Source: Zasmidium citrigriseum
Taxonomy: Eukaryota > Ascomycota > Dothideomycetes > Mycosphaerellales > Mycosphaerellaceae
Length of the DNA: 64,000 nt
Direction: 5' to 3'
NCBI GenBank assembly: GCA_002786025.1
Contig: NHNW01000005.1
Coordinates: 1,054,001-1,118,000, forward strand
Under the pieces are notes generated by a model. That model saw only the letters and a list, made by a program, of their open reading frames with translations, did no database searches and was not told where the DNA came from. Shown in pieces: positions 37,674-47,184 of this stretch. A program made the translations under genes and the position numbers. Within the stretch, counting starts at the first letter, position 1. Each line of letters opens with the position of its first letter.

Positions 37674-38004
37674 AGACGCAGCGGACGAGGGCTCCAAGAA
37701 TGCTTAGAGTATCAGGCGCGCTCTCCGTGGAAGAGACAGATGTCGAGCGACTGTGTTTGTGTTTGGTAGGCTGTGTTTGTTTGTCGTCGGAAGGAGAAGG
37801 AGAAGGAAGCCGCTCGAACTTGTCGCTTCTCCTCTCCTCCGCGGCAGTCACACGGGGAAATTTTGGAAGCTACGTTCGAACGACGTCAGTCCTGTCTCGT
37901 TTGTCTCGGGCTATCTCAAGACTTACAGATCCGTCCCTGCTGCTTGATCGTCTTCGAGACATCGAGTTCGACGTCGAGATACGGGGAATGTCAAGGGAAG
38001 ACAT
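37648..38004 (-). CDS. Small Ser/Arg-rich basic protein, two exons
   Basis: Exons, in transcription order, are 38004-37927 and 37869-37648 (99 aa). The intron (57 bp) is textbook: GTAAGT donor, ACTGACG branch, GTAG acceptor, and it preserves frame (SRDGS joined to LPKFPRVTAAEERRSDKFER). The N-terminus is MSSLDIPRISTSNSMSRRRS; the middle is PSPSDDKQTQPTKHKHSRST; the end is TLSILGALVRCVYARHGLAI. No named domain. It overlaps the 5' end of the family gene at 36993. Coding character and the intron signals argue that it is real; its role is unknown. Confidence 0.65.
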
Positions 38005-39055
38005 CGTGATGGAAAGTGTGTTCGAAAGGTGAGGGCAAGAGTGAATGGAGGAGAGGGTATAAATGAAGACACGGGAGGGCCTCAATGAAGACAGAAGAGG
38101 ATGTAAGTAAAGGCAAGAGTGAAGATAGCAGTGGAGACAAATCTGGAATCAAGTGAGTCGTTCAGGAGACTTGTCTCTCTTCCCCATCGACATTCTCTAA
38201 CACTGATATAACCCATACATACAAGTCAACATGACGACAGACGCTCAAGGGTCCAAGTAGGCCATCAAAAAGATCCTAAACCAGTAGCACTCCATACGCG
38301 CTCTCGCACACTCACACATCGTATGCCAAGCCCACCGCTTATCTCATCCATCATACCCAGTACCCACTCAACGTGAATACCGCAGCACAAGCTGAATAAC
38401 CGCCGATCACCCCCAATGCCCCGCTGAGCAAGTACAGTCCCAAAAGAGCGTCATGTAGCTCCTAATAGTGTCCTCAGGGCAAAGCCCACTAGCGCTGCGC
38501 ACAGACCCATCACATGCGCCAAGCAAAGCTCTATACGCGTATAGACGCACGGTCCCACTTGAGTAACTTCTGTACGCGGAAAAGATCCACACTTCTAATG
38601 TTGCACTTCACATCGATGGTCATTGGGTTGATCTTGCTCTCGGATAAATGTAGAGGTCTGACAATCGATGCATCGGGTCGCCGTCGGATAAATGCAAGTC
38701 AAGTGCCAAGGCTGGTTGCATCGGACCATCGGTTGCTCGTACAGCCTTTGTTTGCACGTGCTGTACGTGGCTGCGAGGCTGCATTGTTCCTATATGCGGT
38801 ACGCGGACAGAGTATGTTTTGAATGCCTTGTATACGCTCGTCGATCTTGCAAGCCATTGATGTGGACGCAATGGCAGTGCATCATAGATGCTCTCGTTGC
38901 GATGGGGTATATAGAAGTAATTGAGAAGTCGGAGTAACTCATCAACGCCAACAACATCCGCTCTTCGATACAAGATCCATTCAAACTCCAAGCCAGATTC
39001 ATTCGCTCAGTCACTCCATAAACAACACCTTCCCACCCAGTACAATCATCGAACG
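38005..39055. other. Intergenic, 1.05 kb
   Basis: No gene is supported. AGTGAA-type degenerate repeats (about 38036-38140) resemble those in the family promoters. The rest is unremarkable. Confidence 0.4.
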
Positions 39056-39961
39056 ATGGCCGTCCCACCAGCCCTCGAATCCGGCTACCAGCTCTGGTAC
39101 TACTACCCATCATTCGCCGGCAACATAGCGTTCGCCGCCCTCTTCGGAGTCCTCTCCATAATCCACCTAATAGGCCTCTGCCTCAACCGTCTAAAAATCT
39201 GCATCCCCCTCGTCATCGGCGGAATCTGTAAGCCTTCTTTCCCATCCACACCATCACCTCCTCCTAACATATTCACAGTCGAAATAATCGGCTACGCCGC
39301 CCGCGCCTACTGCCACTCGCACTCCGACTCCGTCCCCCTCTACGCCTTCCAATCAATCATGATCCTGCTCGCCCCAATTCTCTTCGCCGCCTCCGTATAC
39401 ATGTACCTCGGCCGGCTGATGATCGCAACAAACACCCAAGAACTCTCCCCAATCCCGACGATATGGCTGACGAAGATCTTCGTCACGGGCGATGTTCTTT
39501 GCTTCTTCATCCAGGCCATCGGGGGCGGGATGCAATCAGTCAAGAAATTGCAAGATACACCTGAGATTGCTGAGAATGTCATTCTCACGGGGTTGATTTT
39601 GCAGATTGTCATATTTTTGGTGTTTCTTGTTGAGGTTGTGATTCAGCATCGGAGGATAGTCAGGAGCAGGATGCAAGAGACAAAAGTTGCGTGGAAGAGG
39701 CTGTTGTACGCTTTGGACATCGTCAGCGGGTTGATCTGTCTGAGGAATATCTTTCGTGCCATTGAGTATGGGATGGGCGCCGATGCGTATCTCCTGACGC
39801 ATGAGTGGACGGGCTTTGTCTTTGATGGTGTGCTCATGCTGATCGCTTTGATCGTTTGCGTGACTTGGTACATTGGAGGAGGTGCGAAGTTGAATCCGAG
39901 ATATGATGGGTACGCCAATGCGGAGGAGATGAAGCCTGTTCAGCCTGCCAGGAGGAGGTGA
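39056..39961 (+). CDS. RTA1-like membrane protein
   Basis: Exons are 39056-39227 and 39279-39961 (284 aa). The 51-bp intron (GTAAGC ... CTAACAT ... CACAG) joins VIGGI to FEIIGYAARA, and it is a multiple of three. The protein has about seven hydrophobic segments: SFAGNIAFAALFGVLSIIHL, LYAFQSIMILLAPILFAASVYMYLGR, then segments from IFVTGDVLCFFIQAIGGG to VLMLIALIVCVTWYIG. The motifs EIIGYAARA, FVTGDVLCFFIQAIGGGM and RNIFRAIEY are hallmarks of the RTA1/Rsb1 family of lipid-translocating, stress-resistance proteins of the plasma membrane. Substrate is not evident. Confidence 0.9.
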   Translation: MAVPPALESGYQLWYYYPSFAGNIAFAALFGVLSIIHLIGLCLNRLKICIPLVIGGICKPSFPSTPSPPPNIFTVEIIGYAARAYCHSHSDSVPLYAFQSIMILLAPILFAASVYMYLGRLMIATNTQELSPIPTIWLTKIFVTGDVLCFFIQAIGGGMQSVKKLQDTPEIAENVILTGLILQIVIFLVFLVEVVIQHRRIVRSRMQETKVAWKRLLYALDIVSGLICLRNIFRAIEYGMGADAYLLTHEWTGFVFDGVLMLIALIVCVTWYIGGGAKLNPRYDGYANAEEMKPVQPARRR

Positions 39962-40173
39962 GAGCTGTTCGAAGAGATGGTTAATGGTTGACGGTTGAAG
40001 CCCTTGTAAAGACTGGAAATGGCGACGAAGGCGTTGGCGGAAATGCTCGATGACTGGCAGAGAGCGAGGCGTTTCGAACTGCATATTAGTTAGTAATTAC
40101 TAAATTCCCAGAAGCAAGGTCACCGGGACCTTCAATCTCATCCCAAAATCATCTCTCCCACTCAACTAATTCT

Positions 40174-41553
40174 CTACATCATCATCATTGTCGTATCAGG
40201 AGGCGAAACAGCAACATCAGGATAGTCCCTCCCAATCTCTGACTGCGGCCACAACAACCATTGCTTCCACGATTTACCCAGATGTGACATGATCGACTTC
40301 AGCAGCATATAGCCTGCGTTACCAATCGCCCAGCATGAGCGACGATGATGCAGAATCACAGCGAAGTAGGCCAGAATCACCAGAGCTTCTGGCCGTGCCT
40401 CGCCCAAGAGCTGTAGGTACGCCGGCGAGGAGGTGATGAGCCAGACGAATGCAGTGTGGGTCGTCGCACGTTGCGGCTCATCAAGGGCATTGAGTTCGTT
40501 GAAGTCTCGTTGAAGACGCCCAATAGTCTCCTCGTACGTCTCGCGGCTGGAGTCACTGATGTCGGCGTTTTGTATCAGGGTGTACAGAGAAGTCGTCTCA
40601 TCTCCATAAAGGCCTGTGATGATGCTATGCCGGGACATAGCATCTCGTATGAAGTCGCCTACTTCAGTCGCCAAGAGATCATTCCAGAATGGATAGAAGA
40701 TAGCATTAATGCCGCGGAGGAGCTGTGCGCTGCTGATCAAGCTGTCGAGGAAGTCCGGGAAGCTGACCTCCGGGGCGAAAGAGAAAGTATCGCAGAAGGA
40801 GTGGACTCCGATGCAGTGGGCAAATAGGACGATCGTTAGACAATTCTCCGAGTCGACCTTGGTCAAGATGTCGTCTAGTCCGGCCAGGGACTTCTCTTGA
40901 AACTCTGTTGCGAGGGCTTTGTAGTATCTGTCACCGGGAGACGCATAGTGTCTCGAAAGTGCAGCCAGTCCGAGTATCTCCCACAGCATGAATGGGTATT
41001 GAAAGGCGGTTCTAGTGGTTAACCTCCGGTAGGTGTCGTCATGGTGCGGCTTGCCGGTAAAGGTCGGACAGACTTCGAAGATGAAGTGGTTGAAGAGGTC
41101 CAGATGAACAACAGACACGTCCGTGGCTCCTGGCTGAAGTTGTTGAGATGGTGATCCATCGCTGTGGTTTGAACCTGTCCCAGGCGACGGTCCCTGTACT
41201 GCTGCATCGGTCCCCTTTGGTGAGTTTCCGTTTCCGTTCCCATTTGTTGCTGCCTTGTCCGAGAAGGGGCAGTGGATTTGTCGAATGGTGCCTGAGATGA
41301 CAAGATGAGTATCAACCCATACGCAGGCTCGCCACCTCACTCACAGTTCGTACACGCCGGCTTCTTCTCATCACACTATCTCATTTTCAGCGGCATGTTC
41401 CTCCTTCCCATCCTGGCAGTATACGCCCGAGCAAAGGACGCTAAAGTCTCACATACGTACCTTAATCCGACGCTTCTTACATGTCGCACATCCGTTCCTG
41501 GACTTCGTGTGGTACAATCGTGCCTTCGTACGACCTGTTGTAGGTTGAGGCAT
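40174..41553 (-). CDS. Zn2Cys6 transcription factor, UPC2-like
   Basis: Exons, in transcription order, are 41553-41461, 41375-41345 and 41291-40174 (413 aa). The zinc cluster is assembled from all three exons: NGCATCKKRRIK | CDEKKPACTN(C) | TIRQIHC. Its Cys residues are 22, 25, 32, 39, 42 and 49, exact C-x2-C-x6-C-x6-C-x2-C-x6-C spacing. Introns are 85 and 53 bp (GTACGT...ATAG; GTGAGT...TCAG). After a Ser/Gly/Asn linker, VSVVHLDLFNHFIFEVCPTF begins the regulatory domain of the Upc2/Ecm22-type family (sterol and membrane-lipid genes in yeasts). The start in the open frame at 41340 is an artefact of reading through the intron. Binding specificity is unknown. Confidence 0.85.
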
Positions 41554-42119
41554 TGTTGACTTTTTTGCAATGACAAGGACAGGGAGGGCTTCAGCTGAAG
41601 GTCAAGGTTGTCCATTGTTCGTCATTTGCCTGCTTGGCACGCTAGCAGCGATTGAAGAAGCAGGAACGAGCGAGCTGAATAGTCGTCCGTTCGCCGTCTA
41701 TCAGCAGGAAGCGGCACATTCGAGGTATTGCCGAACCGGTGCAGGCTCGCCCTCTCCGTACGAAGGATTTTAACAATTGTGCCACCCTAAGCACCATGAT
41801 CGTCATTCTTTGGGGTCGGCTTCCTTCAGAAGGATCACAGGATCAAACAGGGCTGAGCGGGAGGATGCCAGAAGCTCGAGATAAATTTCATTGGCCTGGA
41901 GGTCTCCAACCGCTGGCTGTTTCCTCTGGCATTTCCACATGCGGACTGACTCATCAGTAAGGGCCTTCTGTTTAGGACTTAACCTTGATTACGCAATAAA
42001 TCTTCTCCGATTCTACCTGTACCTGTGCCTCCTGTATGCTGCCGAAATGCCTGCCGTTTCGAGTCTCTCCAGGAGATCGATTGTCTTACTCCATCTCGGA
42101 GGAATGTTACACCACTCCT
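41554..42119. other. Intergenic
   Basis: This is the 5' side of the UPC2-like regulator and the 3' side of the subtilisin gene. Nothing else is recognised. Confidence 0.45.
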
Positions 42120-43385
42120 TTACTTCGCAGCGACGCCATTCTGCGCCAACAGATTTGGACTGCCCTGTCCCTCATCCTCAATCACACCCTCAAGCGCCAG
42201 ATCCTGAATCCTCGAGCACAACTCTGCGGGTGACTTTGGTCCTTCCAGAGCAATGAGATATGCAGCAAGACCTGCAATGTGTGGGCAAGCCATACTGGTT
42301 CCAGAGATGGTGTTGGTAGCATCGGGCGATCCAATCCAGCTGGAAGTGATGTCCTCGCCAGGAGCAAAGATATCGACAAGCTCGCCGTAGTTGGAGAACT
42401 CGGCCCGGCGATCAGACTTGTTCGTGGCGCCAACTGTGCAAGCCTGTGGCGTGGACGCTGGAGAGCTGTTGGATGCATCCTCGTTCTCATTTCCTGCGGC
42501 CACGGCGATAAAGGCACCGGCTGCAACAGCTTCGGCGATGGCGTCGTTGGTAATTTGAGAAAATGTGCCGCCAAGGGACATGGAGAGGACGGCGCGGTCG
42601 ATATGGCCATTGTCTTTGGCGTTCTGAACTGCCCAGTCGATGCCCTTGAGGACTCCAGAGTTGGAACCCGAGCCATCGCTTCCCAGCACCTTTACGGCAA
42701 TGAGGTTGGCTTTCTTGGCCTGCGATATCAACATTAGCAAGGTGGGTGGTGGCAAGGTTGGAGGTGCACTTACAACACCGTATGTCTTTCCTGCAGCAGT
42801 TCCGGAGCAGTGAGTACCATGTCCCTGACCATCATCGTCGTCGTTGTCAATGAAGTTTGCGCCAAAGGTAGCGCGGCCGCCGAATTCCTCGTGGTCAATG
42901 AAGATTCCCGTGTCGATCACGTAAATGTACGAGCCCTCGCCGGCGGAGCTGTCGTAGATGTAGCTGTTCGCGCCAGGCTCCTCATGGCTGATTCTGGCAA
43001 GACCCCATGTGGAGGAGTTCTGGGTGACCAAGCTGCCATTGGCAAAGGGCGCTACATCCCTGTGCTGCAGAGGAGCGCTGGCATACACCTTGGTGTCTGG
43101 CTCGACATGGACGATGCCAGAGAGAGTTTCCATGATGTCAAGGACGGTATCGTCTCCATCGAAGGCGAATCCTCGGACGTTGTTGATGGTGTAGTTGGCC
43201 TTGGATTCGATGCCGGCGGATGAGAAGACCTCGGCCAGGATGTCACCAAAAGGTGAGGAGTCATCAAGACGGGCGATCCATGAGCCAGAGATGGTGGAAG
43301 CGCTTTGAGTGCGGATAATCGTTGGCGGTGCTGCTAGAGCTGTGGTCGCTGCTGTTGCAAAGAGGAGGGATTTGTAAGAAGGCAT
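42120..43385 (-). CDS. Secreted subtilisin-like serine protease (S8, proteinase K type)
   Basis: Exons, in transcription order, are 43385-42774 and 42719-42120 (403 aa). The 54-bp intron (GTAAGT ... GCTAATG ... CGCAG) is a multiple of three, so the unspliced frame also reads through. A signal peptide (MPSYKSLLFATAATTALA) is followed by an I9 propeptide (ISGSWIARLDDSSPFGDILAEV ... VHVEPDTKV). The catalytic triad is D158 (VIDTG), H189 (GHGTHCSGT) and S346 (SGTSMACPHIAG), with oxyanion Asn 281 (AAGNENED). Length and motif order are those of fungal alkaline proteases. The start is Met 22 of the longer open frame, at the signal peptide. Confidence 0.92.
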   Translation of the reverse strand: MPSYKSLLFATAATTALAAPPTIIRTQSASTISGSWIARLDDSSPFGDILAEVFSSAGIESKANYTINNVRGFAFDGDDTVLDIMETLSGIVHVEPDTKVYASAPLQHRDVAPFANGSLVTQNSSTWGLARISHEEPGANSYIYDSSAGEGSYIYVIDTGIFIDHEEFGGRATFGANFIDNDDDDGQGHGTHCSGTAAGKTYGVVSAPPTLPPPTLLMLISQAKKANLIAVKVLGSDGSGSNSGVLKGIDWAVQNAKDNGHIDRAVLSMSLGGTFSQITNDAIAEAVAAGAFIAVAAGNENEDASNSSPASTPQACTVGATNKSDRRAEFSNYGELVDIFAPGEDITSSWIGSPDATNTISGTSMACPHIAGLAAYLIALEGPKSPAELCSRIQDLALEGVIEDEGQGSPNLLAQNGVAAK

Positions 43386-44598
43386 GATGGGTATTATGTC
43401 TAGGGTTGATGTAGCGAGAGATGTCGTGAAATGATCGTGACTTTCCAATGAGTGACTGTGCTCTTCAAGAGCCGCAACGAATGTGGTTGAGAGAACAAAT
43501 GAAGGAGATCAGGGAGAATGCTGGAGCGTACAAACCTTCTCAAAGCCGCTTGAGGAAGCGGTATATATGGTAGCCATCGTCGAACCTGAGGCACAAAGTC
43601 GCGTGCGATGGTATGCTGCTGTATTTCGTAGGCGTACTTGCCACAGAACGTCCTGATTGGCACATCTCGATAGCTGAATCCGGTGCAAAGCTGCTGGCCT
43701 GTTTCATCAGTCTTGTCCTGCAGGACGAAAGGACAACAAATTCAGCAGCCAGTCTTCTCAATTGGCCCTTCTTCCCGCATACGCCAAATGAAGCCCCATA
43801 GGAATCAGTGGCGAAGAGCAATATACGCGATAGGCCTCGCCGTGTCAATGACCTGAAGTCCATCTCACAGCTATCAGCCAAGCTTGGCCGGCGGAACATC
43901 ATGTCCACATGGCGCAGGAGACAAGATATACCAAGAACGGCTTCAATGGTATACAACGGCGAAGATTGGAAGAAGAGTAGCTGGTGGCGATGCTTGTTAG
44001 CTGCAGTGAAACATCCATGTCGCTTGGCGGAATCTCGTGTGAGCCAATGAGCGTTGCGAGCGGTGGACGACACTTCGTCCTTCGGTATTGCCGTCAGATA
44101 GCATTACAGGTCTTGGGGGGATACTCGCGTTGTCGAATCGGAAGGGCGATGAGAAGACGCTGCGTAATGGCCAAGATGGAAGACGGGATGAGTGATGGTT
44201 AGGAGGGAGGGAGGTGAGTGAACGGGAGAGGCAGGAGGACGACGCTCGGCAAACATCGGCCCGGTTGACATCACCTCCTCCTCCACCGGCATATTGGAGA
44301 GCAGTCCGGCGAGCTCATTCCTTCCACGCGGCAGACAGTATGGAATCATCGACTTTTCGCCCCAAAACCGCAAACTCAATCATCTGCCGTTCAAGATGCC
44401 GTGTTTCCCTCACCTCAGCGGGACAGCTCGTCAGCTCGACAGCTTGAAGTAGCCCACTTGTTCACTAAGGTCATCATCTACTATTGCTATCCTTGCATCG
44501 GTAAGACCGTATACAAATCACTCTTTCTAAGGCCTCTCACATATTCTCCACATCGTTGAACACTTTCGTTCCGGTCACTGACAGCAAAGCCACTCACC
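43386..44598. other. Intergenic, 1.2 kb
   Basis: This is a divergent region between the subtilisin and the FAD monooxygenase. A 177-codon minus frame at 43540-44073 starts only with GTG and resembles no protein. Confidence 0.45.
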
Positions 44599-46060
44599 AT
44601 GGCATCCAATGGCACTCACCACAAACCTCCCTTTGAGAAGGTACGCCTACCTAATCCGCCTATATCACCAATGCTCACATCCACTCTAGATCCTCATCGT
44701 CGGCGCCGGCCCCTCAGGCCTCCTCCTCGCTCTCCTCCTTGCCCAAAGCAACATCCCCTCGCTCGTCCTCGAATCCTGGCCAACCCTCGATACCCGCCTG
44801 CGCGCAACGCAGTACGGCGTCCCCGCAACACGCATATTCCGCCGCGCCGGCCTCCTCCCCGACTTCCGCGCCGCCTCGATCCCAAGATTTCCGGCCATCT
44901 GCTGGCGCCGTGTAGCCGATGGCGAGAAACTCATCGAGATCGATATGAGCGTGGTGGAGGATGAGGAGGATCGGATGACGGTGCTGCAGTTGGGGATTAT
45001 TATACAGATTATGTTTAGGCATTGTGTGGAGAGGTTTGGGCCTGAGGGGAGTGAGGGGAAGGGGTTGATTGAGGTGCGGTTTGAGCATAAGGTTACTGGG
45101 ACTGGGCAGGATGAGGGGAGAGGGAAGGCGTGGGTGGATGTGGAGATTGGCGAAGAAGCGCGGAAAGCGAGGATAGAGGCGGACTATGTCGTTGGCTGCG
45201 ATGGTGCGAGTTCTGCTGTGCGACGCAGTCTCTTTGGCAAAGAGTGGCCGGGCACAACATGGGACTGCCGTTTCGTCGTGCAGAATGTCTTCTACGACGG
45301 CTTCGAAAAGCACGGCTGGGACGGCGGCAACTACATGATCGACAAAGACCACTGGGGCCTCATCGCCCGACGTGGCCACGGTGGTCTCTGGCGAGTCACC
45401 TACGGCGACCCAGCCGTTGGTCTCACAGATGAAGAATACCTCGCTCGCCGCCCCTGGCATTTCAAAGCCATCCTACCCGGCCATCCAGACCCCGATCAGT
45501 ACCGCATAGAACAGACGAACATGTACAACATACACAACAGGTGCGTGCCGAGCTTCAAAGTCGGCCGCATCCTGCTCGCCGCAGACGCCGCTCACGTATG
45601 CAATCCTATGGGCGGCTACGGCTGCATGACCGCCTGTCTCGACGTCGGCGGTCTCGCAGACTGCCTCATAGGTTACTACCACGGCCTAGCCAGCGAAGAG
45701 ATCCTTCAAAACTACGCAGATGTCCGAAGAGAGATCTTTCTCAAATACGTCGATGCGAGAAGTGTGAAGAATCTGGATCGAGTGCGCAAGACAGATCCTT
45801 GGACGGTGCTGGAGGAGGACAAGTTCTTTCAAATTTTGAAGGATTTGAACACGGATCGGGCGAGGTTGAAGGAGTTTTTGTTGGTAAGTGAACATTTTCT
45901 GGTTTGTTCTGTTCGCGATGAATGGGGTTGCTGACTTCTTGAGCAGAAAGTGTCGAGCATCGAGTATGATTTCACGAAGCATTATGATAAAGTCCCGGCG
46001 GGAAAGAACACGAATGGACATGTTGGGGATAACTTAATGCCTGCGACAGTCACGGTATGA
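44599..46060 (+). CDS. FAD-dependent monooxygenase (class A, PHBH-type)
   Basis: Exons are 44599-44640, 44690-45883 and 45947-46060 (449 aa). Introns of 49 and 63 bp have GTACGC/GTAAGT donors and CTAG/GCAG acceptors. Exon 1 gives MASNGTHHKPPFEK, followed by the dinucleotide-binding motif ILIVGAGPSGLLLALLL. Further hallmarks are the DG motif (VVGCDGASSAVR) and the second FAD-binding motif GRILLAADAAHVCNPMGGYG, with AAD replacing the usual GD. The family hydroxylates aromatic or polyketide substrates with NAD(P)H and O2. The substrate is not evident. Base composition in the middle of exon 2 is unusually G-rich and codes a Glu/Lys/Gly stretch. Confidence 0.87.
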
Positions 46061-46193
46061 GTGTGAGATGGAAATGTAGAGCTGACTATATCAAAGAGAC
46101 CATCGCTATTTGATTCTCTCCATCGTGACAACCCATTCATCAATCAGACTGGCCTCCAGTGGCCCACATCCTGGCTTCCCAGCGGAGAAACTC

Positions 46194-46817
46194 CTACAAT
46201 TCCTCTCCCGAAACACCATCGCCCGCCACACCCGCCTCCACGGCTCCTTTCTCCTCGTCCTCGACAAACTCCCTCAGCCGCCCCAGAATCTCCTCCCTCT
46301 GCTCACACACCATCAAATCCTCCAACTGCCATCCATCAGAATTCTTCTTCAGCTCCACATACAGCGGCCACAACGCCACAGCGACATCATTCGGAAAGAT
46401 TCCACTCGGTATCCTCACAATCAACCTCTCCAACTTCTCCGCGCCCTTCAAGCAAGTGATATCTCCATGCTCAGAACGAGCGGGACGCGCAAATACGACG
46501 TCTAGATGTCGAACGTGCTCAATCGAGGGTCCGATACCGCGGAGGAAGAGCCCAAAAGCCACTTCGTTGGGGAAGAAGAAGCTGTTGTCGCCGTAGAGCA
46601 TCGCGGTGGCTTCGGAGTGGATTTGACGGCAGGTGGCCAGGATGTTAGGGAAGATCCGGGTATTTTGGAGGCGTGGTGGACTTGTTGCGGTGAATTGACC
46701 GATGCGGAGGGTACGGGGACGAGTTAGAGCGAGTTCGTAGATCCTGTTGCGGATTTCGGCTGGGAGATTGAGGAGGTGGTTGGGTTTGCTTTTAATGGCT
46801 GGCGTAGTGCTCTGCAT
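46194..46817 (-). CDS. 2EXR/DUF7730-like family protein
   Basis: This gene encodes 207 aa from ATG 46817 (MQSTTPAIKSK). The frame is open to a GTG at 46874. The domain is HLLNLPAEIRNRIYELALTR near residues 13-32, then PRTLRI; NTRIFPNILATCRQIHSEATAMLYGDNSF follows. The C-terminal part has GAEKLERLIVRIPSGIFPND and an acidic Glu/Gly tail. It is an isolated copy between an FAD monooxygenase and a P450, 8 kb from the nearest relative, and is of the RPRTLRI subgroup like 15824 and 36993. Confidence 0.85.
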   Translation of the reverse strand: MQSTTPAIKSKPNHLLNLPAEIRNRIYELALTRPRTLRIGQFTATSPPRLQNTRIFPNILATCRQIHSEATAMLYGDNSFFFPNEVAFGLFLRGIGPSIEHVRHLDVVFARPARSEHGDITCLKGAEKLERLIVRIPSGIFPNDVAVALWPLYVELKKNSDGWQLEDLMVCEQREEILGRLREFVEDEEKGAVEAGVAGDGVSGEEL

Positions 46818-47184
46818 TTCGAGGGAGGTAGATGATGGAGATGAGGGCGCTGTTGGCAATTCTTGCGGGGACACGAAAAGAGGGTTTTGGTTTATGCGCT
46901 GCGGTTATAGCAGATCGTGAAGGCGGTAAGAGAGTCAAACACTCTGCAAGGTCTATTGTGCCTATTGTGCCTATTTTTCCAGATGCCAAATGTGTCGGAG
47001 CCGGAAGTGAAGGGCGCGACTAGTGAGAAGAGTCTTGGCATTCACCTGCAAATGAACTGTCGCATGAAACGCAGACTTCCCTAAACAAGAAGTAGAGACA
47101 ATCTCGAATGAAGAGACTTCTGAACAACCCACTATAAGGCCACTGAACGCCATACCCCTGACTATCCCTCTGTCGATATCTTTC
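46818..47184 (-). promoter_or_regulatory. Upstream region with family box
   Basis: ACTAGTGA (47019-47026) and CTTGGCATTCACCTG (47034-47048), i.e. CAGGTGAATGCCAAG ... ACTAGT-like on the minus strand, about 220 bp before the start at 46817. CATG is CAGG in this copy. No gene lies in the interval. Confidence 0.55.

Noticed and set aside
43540..44073. 177-codon minus-strand frame between subtilisin and FAD monooxygenase
   Set aside because: Begins with GTG, no ATG in a useful position, no recognisable protein character.
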